From an uncultured bacterium (GTDB lineage: Bacteria; Actinomycetota; Coriobacteriia; Coriobacteriales; Coriobacteriaceae): a DNA stretch of 15,493 nt. Positions 6,458 through 14,664 of this stretch are shown piece after piece (the first letter of the stretch is position 1; each line of letters begins with the position of its first letter). A program made the position numbers and the translations under genes. Under the pieces are notes generated by a model. The model saw only the letters and a list, made by a program, of their open reading frames with translations. It was not told the DNA's origin and did no database searches. Location: NCBI GenBank assembly GCA_905214905.1, contig CAJMNK010000051.1:1-15493 (forward strand), in the 5' to 3' direction.

Positions 6458-7585
6458 TTAACGTACGATGGTGGTGTCGGAAGTTAACGGAGCCTTGCCC
6501 AGCACCAGGATGTTCTCGGGCGTGCCGCGAAGCTCGGTGTTGGTGGGGACCACGTTGTTCTTGTCCAGAATGGCGTTCTCGACGCGGGCGCCGCTCTTGA
6601 TGATGCAGCTCTGGTTGATGATCGAATTGGTCACCGAAGCGCCTTCTTCAACCACAACGCCGCGCGACAGGATCGAGTTGCGCACGGTGCCCTTGATGAT
6701 GCAGCCGGCCGAGATGATCGAGTTGCACGCGTGGCTGCCGGTCGCATAGCGCGAAGGCGGCACGTCGTGAGCCTTGGTCAGGATCGGACGCTCGGGGTCA
6801 AAGAGCTGGTCGGCCACGGTCTGGTCGAGCAAGTCCATGCTGCGGCGATACAGCGACTTCTCGCTAAACACGCCCACGACCTCGCCCTTGTACTCGTAGC
6901 TGCACACGTCGATGTTGCCAAAGTCGCCCTGGAGTGCCTCGAGCAGGTCCAGATAGTCGGCGGCCTGGTAGTGGTCGATGATCTCGAGCAGCGTCTCGCG
7001 GTTGACGATGCAGCAGTCCATAGACGCGTTGTCGCCGTACACGACGCCGGCGCTCACGCCCGTCAGGCGGCCGTTCTCGTTAATCTCGAGCTTGGTCTCG
7101 TCATCGACGTTGCGCGTGGCCTTGCAGTACACCACGGTCATCTGGGCGCCAGAGTTCTCGTGCGCCTCGATGATGGTGTTGAGGTCCATGTTAAAGATGA
7201 TGTTGGTGCCCATCATCACGACATAGGGCTTCTCCGAGCGCTGGAACAGCGTCTTGTTGGAGATGATGTCGCGCAGCAGGAAGCGCATGCCGCCCTTGGT
7301 GGTGCCATACGCGTTGCCGGGCACCATGAACAGGCCGCCCTTCTTGCGGTCCAGGCCCCAGTCCTTGCCAGAGCCCACGTGGTCGATCAGCGAGCGGTAG
7401 TTGCCCGGCATGACGACGCCGACGGTCTTAATGCCGGCATTCATCATGTTGGACAGCGGAAAGTCGATCAGGCGGTAGCGGCCCAAAAACGGAACGGACG
7501 CGATGGGGCGGTCCTTGAGCAGGACACTGCCGTAGGTCGAAGAGTAGTTAGCGGTGATATAACCGATGGCCTTGCGATTGATCAT
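6458..7585 (-). CDS. glgD: GlgD, non-catalytic ADP-glucose pyrophosphorylase-like subunit
   Basis: A 375-residue nucleotidyltransferase homologue with a C-terminal left-handed beta-helix (hexapeptide repeats from about residue 275). FLGRYRLIDFPLSN is well kept, but the N-terminal glycine-rich nucleotide loop of GlgC is replaced by ITANYSSTYGS. The catalytic SGDH motif is replaced by MGTNII (about 125-130), so the metal-binding aspartate is gone. This is the pattern of GlgD, which in Firmicutes pairs with GlgC and modulates its activity. It begins at the ATG at 7583-7585, 4 nt after the glgC stop, with GGGAAGGGGGAA inside the glgC end as ribosome binding site, implying coupled translation. An earlier in-frame TTG at 7624 would overlap glgC and is not preferred. 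Confidence 0.94.
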   Translation of the reverse strand: MINRKAIGYITANYSSTYGSVLLKDRPIASVPFLGRYRLIDFPLSNMMNAGIKTVGVVMPGNYRSLIDHVGSGKDWGLDRKKGGLFMVPGNAYGTTKGGMRFLLRDIISNKTLFQRSEKPYVVMMGTNIIFNMDLNTIIEAHENSGAQMTVVYCKATRNVDDETKLEINENGRLTGVSAGVVYGDNASMDCCIVNRETLLEIIDHYQAADYLDLLEALQGDFGNIDVCSYEYKGEVVGVFSEKSLYRRSMDLLDQTVADQLFDPERPILTKAHDVPPSRYATGSHACNSIISAGCIIKGTVRNSILSRGVVVEEGASVTNSIINQSCIIKSGARVENAILDKNNVVPTNTELRGTPENILVLGKAPLTSDTTIVR

Positions 7586-7589
7586 CGGA

Positions 7590-8738
7590 TCATTCCCCCT
7601 TCCCGATAACGACGTCATTTCCAACGACGGCCGTATCCTTGGTGGTATCGACAGAGCCGAGCTTCACGCCCTCTTCGACCGTGGAGTTCTCGCCCAAAAT
7701 AGCGCGGCAGATGTGCGCGCCGCTCTTAACGTGCGCACCCGGCAGCAGCACGGAGTCCTCGACCACGGCGCGCTCCTCGATGATGACATCGGTCGAAAGG
7801 ATCGAGTGGCGAGCGGTGCCGTAGATCTTGCAGCCGTTGGAGACTAGGCAGTCGTCCAGACGGCCGTCCGGGCCAATGTAGTGCGGCGGACGCGTGGTGA
7901 TGTTGGACATAATGGGGAAGTTCTTGTCAAACAGATCGAACTCGGGGTTGTTGCCCAGCAGGTCCATCGAGGTCTCGTGGAAGCTGGCGATAGTGCCGAC
8001 GTCCTTCCAAAAGCCGTGGAACTCGTAGCTGTACAGGCGCTTGTTCTCGCCGAGCAGCTTGGGGATGATGTCCTTGCCAAAGTCGTGGCTCGAGCGCTGG
8101 TCCTGAGCGTCCTCCTCGAGCGCCTCGATCAGCACGTCGGCTGAGGAGATGTAGATGCCCATGGACGCAAGGTTCGAATCGGGTTTCTCGGGCTTCTCGG
8201 TGAACTTGGTGATGCGGCCGTCCTCGGGGTCGGTGGTCAGGATGCCAAAGCGGCTGGCCTCCTCCCACGGCACGGGCATAACGCTCACCGTGAGGTCGGC
8301 GTTGTTCTCAATGTGCGTCTTGAGCATCTTGCGGTAGTCCATGCGATACAGGTGATCGCCCGAAAGAATCAGAACGTACTTGGGGTCGTTCGCCTTGATG
8401 TAGTCGAGGTTCTGCGTAATGGCGTCGGCCGTGCCCGCATACCAGGCGCCGCCGGTCTGCGTCTCGTACGGCGGCAGGATCGACACGCCGCCGTCGCGGC
8501 TGTCCAGATCCCACGCCTCGCCGGAGCCCACGTAGGCATGCAGCAGGTAGGGACGGTACTGCGTCAGAACGCCCACCGTGTCGATGCCCGAGTTGGAGCA
8601 GTTGGACAGCGAAAAGTCGATAATGCGGAACTTGCCACCAAAGCTAACCGCCGGCTTGGCGATCTTTTGGGTGAGTGCCCCCAATCGGCTGCCCTGTCCT
8701 CCTGCGAGGAGCATCGCGATGCATTCTTTCTTACTCAT
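7590..8738 (-). CDS. glgC: Glucose-1-phosphate adenylyltransferase (ADP-glucose pyrophosphorylase), catalytic subunit
   Basis: Makes ADP-glucose and pyrophosphate from ATP and glucose-1-phosphate, the committed step of glycogen synthesis. The 382-residue protein has the nucleotide loop LAGGQGSRLGALT (11-23), AKPAV, WYAGTADA (99-106), the catalytic LSGDHLYRMDY with D128, the sugar-phosphate site FTEKPEKP near 179, and a C-terminal beta-helix that ends GNDVVIGKGE. Its length and the adjacent glgD fit the Firmicutes-type heteromeric enzyme. The ATG is preceded by AAGGAG at ideal spacing. It is followed at once by glgD and preceded, 104 bp away, by glgP. Confidence 0.97.
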   Translation of the reverse strand: MSKKECIAMLLAGGQGSRLGALTQKIAKPAVSFGGKFRIIDFSLSNCSNSGIDTVGVLTQYRPYLLHAYVGSGEAWDLDSRDGGVSILPPYETQTGGAWYAGTADAITQNLDYIKANDPKYVLILSGDHLYRMDYRKMLKTHIENNADLTVSVMPVPWEEASRFGILTTDPEDGRITKFTEKPEKPDSNLASMGIYISSADVLIEALEEDAQDQRSSHDFGKDIIPKLLGENKRLYSYEFHGFWKDVGTIASFHETSMDLLGNNPEFDLFDKNFPIMSNITTRPPHYIGPDGRLDDCLVSNGCKIYGTARHSILSTDVIIEERAVVEDSVLLPGAHVKSGAHICRAILGENSTVEEGVKLGSVDTTKDTAVVGNDVVIGKGE

Positions 8739-8777
8739 CGATTTCTCCTTCTGTCATCGATGTTCCTAACCCATTAG

Positions 8778-8808
8778 CGACGGGCGCGGCGCACTGTCAC
8801 GCCCGTCG
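8778..8808 (-). other. 9-bp stem-loop between glgP and glgC
   Basis: CGACGGGCG (8778-8786) pairs perfectly with CGCCCGTCG (8800-8808) around a 13-nt loop, about 35 bp after the glgP stop. In the minus direction it is followed by CTAATGGG, not a U-run, so it is not a classical terminator. A smaller GCCG/CGGC hairpin lies next to it near 8814-8823. Confidence 0.5.
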
Positions 8809-8842
8809 AGTAATGCCGTGCGGCAAAGGGAGCTCGCGCGCT

Positions 8843-11269
8843 TTATGCGTGCCAGATCTCGTCGCGATACTCGCGAATGGTGCGGTCGGACGAGAACCAG
8901 CCACTCGAGGCGGTGTTGAGCAGGGCCTTGCGGTTCCAGGTCTCCTGGTCGCCGTAGCTGCCCGTGAGGTTATCCCATGCATCCACGTAGCTACGGAAGT
9001 CAGCCATGACTAGGTCGGGGTCGTTGTTGTTCATGAGCTCGTTGTAGATGCTCTCGAAGTTGCCCGAAAGACCCGCAAACGTGTTGTCCTTGAGCTCGTT
9101 CATCACGCGGCCCAGACGCTCGCGGTCGCCGTTGAGGGTATCCCACGCAAAGTAGCTGTTGGATGCCCAGAGCTGCTCGACCTCGGGGGCGGTCAGGCCA
9201 AAGATGGCCTCGTTCTCGCGGCCGGCCAGATCGGCGATCTCGATGTTGGCGCCGTCAAGGGTACCCAGCGTAATGGCGCCGTTCATCATGAGCTTCATGT
9301 TGGACGTGCCCGAGGCCTCCTTGCCGGCCGTGGAGATCTGCTCCGAGATCTCGGCGGCGGGGTAGATGAGCTGGGCGTTGCTCACGCGGAAGTTGGGGAT
9401 AAAGCAGACCTTCATGACCTCATTGACGCGGGCATCGTTGTTGATGACGTCGGCCACGGAGTTAATGAGGCGGATGGTCTCCTTGGCAAAGGTGTAGCTC
9501 GAGGCAGCCTTGCCGCTAAAGATGAAGGTCGTCGGGGTCACGTGGAAGTTGGGATCGGCAATGCGACGGTTGTAGATGTCCATCACCTTCATGATGTTCA
9601 TGAGCTGGCGCTTGTAGGCGTGGAAGCGCTTAACCTGAACATCGAAGACGGTGTTGGGGTCAATGACCAGACCGGTCTCGGCCTTAACGTAGGCGGCCAG
9701 GCGCTCCTTGTTGGCGCGCTTGGAGGCACCCACGGCCTTCAGGAACTCGGTGTCGTTCTGGAACTCCTTGAGTTTCTCTAGCTCAAAGGCATCCTTAAGC
9801 CAACCGTCGCCAATGGCCTCGGTCACGAGCTTGGCGTAGGTGGGGTTGGCCTCGGCAAAGAAGCGACGGTGCGAGATGCCGTTGGTCTTGTTGTTGAACT
9901 TCTCGGGCGTCAGGGCATAGAAGTCCTTGAGCACGATGTTCTTGATGATGTCGGAGTGGATCTTTGCCACGCCGTTGACGCTATGGCTGCAGATCACAGA
10001 TAGGTTGGCCATGCGAATCTCGCCGTCCCACAGGATGGCGGTCTGGCGCAGGCGCTCCTGCCAGCCCTCCTGCGTGGTGTCGAACGACTCGTGCCAACGA
10101 CGGCTGATCTCGTCGATGATCTGGTACACGCGGGGGAGGAGCTTGGAGAACGTGCCGATGGGCCACTTCTCCAGAGCCTCAGGCAGGATGGTGTGGTTGG
10201 TATAGCTCACGACCTGCGTCACGATGTTCCAGGCGTCGTCCCACTCGAGCTTCTTCTCGTCGATGAGGATGCGCATGAGCTCGGGGCCGCACATCGCGGG
10301 GTGCGTGTCGTTGGTGTGGATGGCCACAAACTGCGGCAGCAGCTCCCAGTTCTCGCCATGCTCCTTCTCAAAGGTGTCAAGCAGGCTGTAGATGCCGGCC
10401 GATACAAACAGGTACTCCTGCTTCAGGCGCAGCAGGCGACCGTGCTCGCCGGCGTCGTTGGGGTAGAGGATGGCGCTGATGGCCTCGGCCTCGGCGCGCT
10501 CGGCGTCGGCCAGGGCGTAGTCGCCGCGGTTGAAGGCTTCCAGGTCAAAGTGCTCCTCGACCGGCTCGGCAGCCCAGACGCGCAGCTTGTTGACGGTCTC
10601 GCCGGCATAGCCCACCACGGGGATGTCATAAGGGACGGCCAGGATGTCCTGCGTGTCCACCGTGCGGTAGAACGTGCGGCCGTTCTCCTCAAAGCCCTCG
10701 ACGCGGCCACCAAACTTGATGGTCACGGCCTTGTCCTGACGACGGACCTCCCAGGGATAGCCGTGGGTGAGCCACTCGTCGGTGGCCTCGACCTGGCTGC
10801 CGTTGACAATCTCCTGCTTAAACAGGCCGTAGCGGTAGCGCATGCCGTTGCCGTAGCCGGCAATGCCCTCGGCTGCCATGGAATCCAGGAAGCATGCGGC
10901 CAGACGGCCCAGGCCACCGTTGCCCAGAGCCGGATCGGGCTCCTGGTTCTCGATGACGGACAGGTCGAAGCCCATGTCGCCGAGCGCCTCGGCGACCATG
11001 TCGCGCACGCCAAAGTTGAGCAGGTAGTTGTCGAGCAGGCGGCCGATCAAAAACTCGATCGAGAAGTAGTACACACGCTTCTTGCCCTCGGCGGTCACGC
11101 GGGCGTCACTCTTGGTGGCAACGGTGCGCGCCTTCTCGGCCACGAGCTTGGCCAGGGCGTTAAAGCGGTCGAGGTCGCTGGCGGCCTCGACGCTCTTGCC
11201 GCTAATGCTCATGACGGCATCGCGATAGAGCTCGGTAAACTCCTGCTTGTTGTCGAAGATCTTATTCAT
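8843..11269 (-). CDS. glgP: Glycogen/starch phosphorylase
   Basis: Phosphorolyses terminal alpha-1,4 bonds of glycogen to glucose-1-phosphate (family GT35, pyridoxal-phosphate dependent). The protein has 808 residues, normal for the family. Visible motifs include YYFSIEFLIGR (67-77), PALGNGGLGRLAACFLDS (113-130), YEHF-type contact segments, and the cofactor motif EASGTSNMKLMMNGA (651-665), in which K659 is the expected Schiff-base lysine. GTLDGANIEI follows. The ATG at 11267-11269 is preceded by AAAGGAACGT. It lies between glgB (94 bp upstream) and glgC, so one transcript can encode both synthesis and breakdown. I see nothing unusual in it. Confidence 0.97.
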   Translation of the reverse strand: MNKIFDNKQEFTELYRDAVMSISGKSVEAASDLDRFNALAKLVAEKARTVATKSDARVTAEGKKRVYYFSIEFLIGRLLDNYLLNFGVRDMVAEALGDMGFDLSVIENQEPDPALGNGGLGRLAACFLDSMAAEGIAGYGNGMRYRYGLFKQEIVNGSQVEATDEWLTHGYPWEVRRQDKAVTIKFGGRVEGFEENGRTFYRTVDTQDILAVPYDIPVVGYAGETVNKLRVWAAEPVEEHFDLEAFNRGDYALADAERAEAEAISAILYPNDAGEHGRLLRLKQEYLFVSAGIYSLLDTFEKEHGENWELLPQFVAIHTNDTHPAMCGPELMRILIDEKKLEWDDAWNIVTQVVSYTNHTILPEALEKWPIGTFSKLLPRVYQIIDEISRRWHESFDTTQEGWQERLRQTAILWDGEIRMANLSVICSHSVNGVAKIHSDIIKNIVLKDFYALTPEKFNNKTNGISHRRFFAEANPTYAKLVTEAIGDGWLKDAFELEKLKEFQNDTEFLKAVGASKRANKERLAAYVKAETGLVIDPNTVFDVQVKRFHAYKRQLMNIMKVMDIYNRRIADPNFHVTPTTFIFSGKAASSYTFAKETIRLINSVADVINNDARVNEVMKVCFIPNFRVSNAQLIYPAAEISEQISTAGKEASGTSNMKLMMNGAITLGTLDGANIEIADLAGRENEAIFGLTAPEVEQLWASNSYFAWDTLNGDRERLGRVMNELKDNTFAGLSGNFESIYNELMNNNDPDLVMADFRSYVDAWDNLTGSYGDQETWNRKALLNTASSGWFSSDRTIREYRDEIWHA

Positions 11270-11363
11270 ACGTTCCTTTCCCCCGGGGATGTTTCTCCCG
11301 GAACGGTTATGACTTGAATCCTACGCCTCGTCGGGGCGGGTAATTACAGCTGTAACGGTTTTG
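11270..11363 (-). other. glgB-glgP junction with palindromes
   Basis: This 93-bp gap carries a perfect 12-bp palindrome, TTACAGCTGTAA (11344-11355), right after the glgB stop. It also has a small CGCC/GGCG hairpin, and a CGTTCC/GGAACG pair (11271-11276 and 11300-11305) enclosing C- and G-rich sequence next to the glgP ribosome binding site. No U-tract is present. It could modulate glgP translation or separate the two messages. Confidence 0.4.
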
Positions 11364-13634
11364 TTACGCATCCTTGGCAGACGGCTTAACAGAAGCAGAC
11401 TTGGCCTTGGTAGCGGCCTTTTTGGCCGTGGTGGACTTGGCCGAAGCCTTGGCAGCGGGCTTGGTAGCCTTCGCCTTAGCTGGAGCCTTCTTAGCAGCCG
11501 CGGCCTTGGGCTTTACCGAGGAAAAGGCTCGCGAGAGCTTTGAGGACGAGCGCTTACGCGTCGCCTTCTTGGGCTCCTCAACCACGGGCGGCTTGTAGCT
11601 GCTGGGGCCGCGGCGCTTAAGCACTACGCCTGCCAGGCCGGGCACCTTAATCTCAATGGAGTCCATCTGCCCGTTCCAGGGATAGGGCTCGCTCGAGCAG
11701 GTGTAGGGTTCCTCGCCGGCATAGCCGCTGCCACCGAACTCTGGACGGTCGGAATCAAAGATGACCTCCCAGTCGCCCTCGCGCGGCACGCCCACGCGGA
11801 AGCTCTCGTAGCTCGCCGGGTCAAAGTTGATCAGGATCACCAGGTCGTCATCGACGTCCTCGCCCTGGCGCACAAAGCTCACGATGGACTGCTTGGAGTT
11901 GTCCGCGTCGATCCAGGTAAAGCCGTCGTCGTTGTAGCCGCGCTCGTACAGGGCGGGCTCGGCGGTGTACAGGTGGTTGAGCGCCTTGATAAACGCCTGA
12001 TGATGACGGTGGGTCTCATACTCCTCGGTCAGGAACCACTGGATGGACTCGTAATAGCGCCACTCAATAAACTGGCCGATCTCGTTGCCCATAAAGTTGA
12101 GCTTGGCGCCGGGGTGCGTCATCTGGTAGAAGGCCAGCGTGCGCAGGCCGGCAAACTGGCGCCACCAGTCGCCCGGCATGCGGCCGATCAGCGAGCACTT
12201 GCCGTGCACGACCTCATCGTGGCTCAACGGGCAAATGAAGTTCTCGGTAAAGGCATACATGATGGAGAACGTGAGCAGGCCGTGGTTGCCGGGGCGCCAC
12301 GGAAAATCGGTCTGCATGTAGTGCAGGGTGTCGTTCATCCAGCCCATGTCCCACTTGTAGTGGAAGCCCAGGCCGCCGTCCTGCGGCGGATAGGTCACGA
12401 GCGGCCACGCGGTGGACTCCTCGGCCATCATCATCACGTCAGGGTAGTGAGCCTCAACAGCGCAGTTGACCTGGCGGATAAACGCGCTGGCATCCAGGTC
12501 CTCCTCGGTACCGTACTTGTTGAACTTCTTTTGGCCGGGATCGTCGATGCCAAAGTTGAGGTATAGCATGCTGGACACGCCGTCCATGCGAATGCCGTCC
12601 ACGTGGAAGTTCTCGAGCCAGTACAGCACGTTGGAGACAAGGAAGGAGCGGACCTCGCCGCGGGCGAAGTCGAACTTGTGCGTGCCCCAGTTGGGGTGAA
12701 TCTCGTGCTCAAACAGCATATGGCCGTTAAAGGTGGCAAGGCCGTGGGCGTCGGCGCAAAAACCGCCGGGCACCCAGTCCATGATCACGCCGATGCCCGC
12801 CTCGTGACACGCATCGATAAAGTGCATGAGCTGCTGCGGGTTGCCGTAGCGCGACGTGGCGGCGTAGTAACCGGTCGTCTGGTAGCCCCAGGAGCCATCG
12901 AAGGGATGCTCCATGAGCGGCATGACCTCGATATGCGTGTAGCCCATGTCGCGCACGTAGTCCACGAGCTCCACCGACAGGTCGTCGTAGGTGTAGAACT
13001 CGCCACGCTGCGCGGGGAAGGGATCCATGGGACCGGGGTAATTGCCGTACTCGTCCGGCTTGCCCTGCGGCGCATCGCCGTGGCGCTTCCACGAGCCAAT
13101 ATGCACCTCGTAGATGTTCAACGGCTGTGACATGTGATTGTGGCCAGCGCGGCGCTTGAGCCATGCGGCGTCGTTCCACTTGTAGCCATCGAGGGTCCAC
13201 AGCACGCTCGCCGTTCCCGGAGGGCACTCGGCCTTAAAGGCATACGGATCGGCCTTGTAGAGCTTTTCGCCCTCGTTGGTCTCGATAAGGTATTTATAGA
13301 GCTGGCCCTGCTCGGCGCCAGGAATAAAGCCTTCCCAAATAGCGCTCGTATGCACGGGCACCAGAGGGTTGGCTTCCTCATCCCAGTCGTTAAATTCGCC
13401 AATGACATGCACGCTCTTTACATCGGGCGCCCAAACGCAAAAGCGCCAGCCGCGCGTACGGTTCTGCGTGTCGGGGTGCGCGCCCATCTTTTCCCAGCTG
13501 CGCTCCCACGTGCCGATGCCAAATAGATAGACATCGTCCTTGGTGAGCTCCGGTGCGTGCGGGGCGGCTTTACGGGTTGCGGGCTTTTTAGCCGTTGGCT
13601 TTAGCTTTGTATCGCTCACGTTAGATCCCATCAT
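11364..13634 (-). CDS. glgB: 1,4-alpha-glucan branching enzyme with basic low-complexity N- and C-terminal extensions
   Basis: Cuts alpha-1,4 chains and re-attaches them by alpha-1,6 bonds (GH13, CBM48 plus barrel). In the 756-residue reading, residues 1-30 are a basic leader (KPTAKKPATRKAAP), CBM48 spans about 60-150 (WAPDVKSVHVIGEFNDW), the barrel follows with nucleophile D351 (DGIRMDGV), acid/base E405 (MMAEES) and D473 (LSHDEVVHGK), then the C-terminal beta domain. The last 73 or so residues are a KKATRKRSSS...AKKAPAKAKATK-type tail like that of GlgA. Oddly, region I reads DWVPGGF where the family has DWVP(G/A)HF, so the conserved histidine is glycine. The start is uncertain: tandem ATGs at 13634 and 13631 lack a clear ribosome binding site, an in-frame TTG at 13679 and a GTG at 13619 are alternatives, and a leaderless transcript is possible. 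It is the first gene of the minus-strand cluster. Confidence 0.95.
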   Translation of the reverse strand: MMGSNVSDTKLKPTAKKPATRKAAPHAPELTKDDVYLFGIGTWERSWEKMGAHPDTQNRTRGWRFCVWAPDVKSVHVIGEFNDWDEEANPLVPVHTSAIWEGFIPGAEQGQLYKYLIETNEGEKLYKADPYAFKAECPPGTASVLWTLDGYKWNDAAWLKRRAGHNHMSQPLNIYEVHIGSWKRHGDAPQGKPDEYGNYPGPMDPFPAQRGEFYTYDDLSVELVDYVRDMGYTHIEVMPLMEHPFDGSWGYQTTGYYAATSRYGNPQQLMHFIDACHEAGIGVIMDWVPGGFCADAHGLATFNGHMLFEHEIHPNWGTHKFDFARGEVRSFLVSNVLYWLENFHVDGIRMDGVSSMLYLNFGIDDPGQKKFNKYGTEEDLDASAFIRQVNCAVEAHYPDVMMMAEESTAWPLVTYPPQDGGLGFHYKWDMGWMNDTLHYMQTDFPWRPGNHGLLTFSIMYAFTENFICPLSHDEVVHGKCSLIGRMPGDWWRQFAGLRTLAFYQMTHPGAKLNFMGNEIGQFIEWRYYESIQWFLTEEYETHRHHQAFIKALNHLYTAEPALYERGYNDDGFTWIDADNSKQSIVSFVRQGEDVDDDLVILINFDPASYESFRVGVPREGDWEVIFDSDRPEFGGSGYAGEEPYTCSSEPYPWNGQMDSIEIKVPGLAGVVLKRRGPSSYKPPVVEEPKKATRKRSSSKLSRAFSSVKPKAAAAKKAPAKAKATKPAAKASAKSTTAKKAATKAKSASVKPSAKDA

Positions 13635-13719
13635 GACGCGGCAGCGTGTTGCCTTGGTGACTAGATGCGAAAGGTCCAAGGCTGCACGAATCGAAGGGAC
13701 GGCGATAGTTCTATGATTC

Positions 13720-13745
13720 GTTCCACCTCGCGTGCTCGGTGGAAC
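13720..13745 (-). promoter_or_regulatory. Inverted repeat in the glgB leader region
   Basis: GTTCCACC (13720-13727) is mirrored by GGTGGAAC (13738-13745) with a 10-nt spacer, 86 bp upstream of the glgB ATG. No U-run follows in the minus direction. It could be an operator or an mRNA leader hairpin. I could not assign a convincing glgB promoter. Confidence 0.4.
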
Positions 13746-13855
13746 TTTCGGCAGAAACTACGATAACACCTGTACGTTACTTTTATGAAGGAAAGTGGTT
13801 TTAGGGCGGCGTTTAATCGGTAAGCGCCATGTTTAGACCACTGGCAGAATTGCGA

Positions 13856-13944
13856 TGGTAAAACTCTTGACAGTTTTACCAATAAGGGTTTTTTGATTGT
13901 TGGTTTGACGTTTGGTAAAACGTTTTTAGCAGGTTGTTTACCAT
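13856..13944. promoter_or_regulatory. Cluster of GGTAAAAC half-sites in the divergent glgB/HAD control region
   Basis: Four related half-sites lie in 89 bp: TGGTAAAACT (13856-13865) and its mirror AGTTTTACCA (13872-13881), which together form a perfect inverted repeat; TGGTAAAACG (13913-13922), merging into the 10-bp palindrome AAAACGTTTT; and GTTTACCAT (13936-13944). The arrangement resembles tandem operators of a dimeric repressor, for example of the LacI type, whose sites often centre on CG. The whole 331-bp gap (13635-13965) is AT-rich and contains no gene. Confidence 0.55.
13893..13921 (+). promoter_or_regulatory. Candidate promoter for the HAD-thiamine kinase gene pair
   Basis: TTGATT (13893-13898) and TAAAAC (13916-13921) are spaced by 17 bp, each a 4/6 match to consensus. 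The -10 falls inside a GGTAAAAC site, so a bound regulator would block it. A better -35 match, TTGACA at 13867-13872, has no -10 at the right distance. Confidence 0.3.
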
Positions 13945-13965
13945 TTGACATCGAAAGGTACATTT

Positions 13966-14655
13966 ATGTCCCAGACCGCCGCTCCCAATGTCGCTTTTAT
14001 TTTCGATTGCGACGGCACACTGGTTAATAGCACCCCCGTTTGGGCCTATGCCCAGCCCGAGTTATTGCACCGCCACGGAGTTGACGTGACGGTCGACGAT
14101 TTTGCCCAGTTTGAGCATCTTTCGCTGGAGGACGAATGCCAGGCCTACCACGACACGTGGGGCATTGGCGCGAATGGCGAGGAGCTGTATCGCGAGCTGA
14201 GCGAGATTCTGATCGATGGCTACTCCAAGGTGCCGCCACGCGAGGGGCTCCTGGCATTTTTGGAGCAGGCGAAGGCGGCGGGCATTGCCATGTGCGTTGC
14301 CACTTCCACGCCGGCCGAGCTGGTGCAGTCCGCGCTCGCAGGTGCCGGGCTCGATGCTTACATGGAGTTTGTTACCACGACGGGCGAGGCGGGACGTTCC
14401 AAGCAGTTCCCCGATGTGTACGAGCTGGCGCTGCGCCGCCTGGAGGAGCGTCACGGGTGCAAGTTTGAGCGCGCATGGGTGTTTGAGGACGCCGTCTTTG
14501 GCCTAAAGAGCTCTGGGGTCGCCGGCTTTAAGCGCGTGGGTATTTATGACCCGCACGGCCGCATGAAGCGCGACGACGTACGCGCCAACTGCGATATCTT
14601 TATCGACAGCTATGAGGGGCTGGATTTAGCTCGCGTGCTTTCGTTTGAGGGATAG
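13966..14655 (+). CDS. HAD-superfamily hydrolase, phosphatase or beta-phosphoglucomutase-like
   Basis: A 229-residue HAD subfamily I protein with a helical cap after motif I. Motif I is FIFDCDGTLVNS (nucleophile D14, acid/base D16), motif II is VATSTPAE (about 111-118), the motif III lysine is in RSKQFPD (K146) and motif IV is VFEDAVFGLKS (E174, D175). All are intact, so it should act on a phosphorylated small molecule; the substrate cannot be read from the sequence. The family includes beta-phosphoglucomutase and phosphoglycolate phosphatase, and its divergent placement next to glgB makes a sugar phosphate plausible, which is inference. The ATG at 13966 has GAAAGG at 13953-13958. An in-frame TTG at 13945 is upstream of this site and is rejected as start. 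The thiamine kinase gene follows after 9 bp, suggesting one transcript. Confidence 0.9.
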   Translation: MSQTAAPNVAFIFDCDGTLVNSTPVWAYAQPELLHRHGVDVTVDDFAQFEHLSLEDECQAYHDTWGIGANGEELYRELSEILIDGYSKVPPREGLLAFLEQAKAAGIAMCVATSTPAELVQSALAGAGLDAYMEFVTTTGEAGRSKQFPDVYELALRRLEERHGCKFERAWVFEDAVFGLKSSGVAGFKRVGIYDPHGRMKRDDVRANCDIFIDSYEGLDLARVLSFEG

Positions 14656-14664
14656 GCGAGGGCT

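Noticed and set aside
10091..11317. A 408-codon plus-strand open frame opposite glgP
   Set aside because: Its translation is rich in V, A, L, G and H, as expected for the antisense of a biased gene, and lacks any known motif.
13635..13679. Upstream TTG start for glgB adding 15 residues
   Set aside because: There is no ribosome binding site before it and the extra residues do not match the family. The tandem ATG at 13634/13631 is preferred, though not certain.
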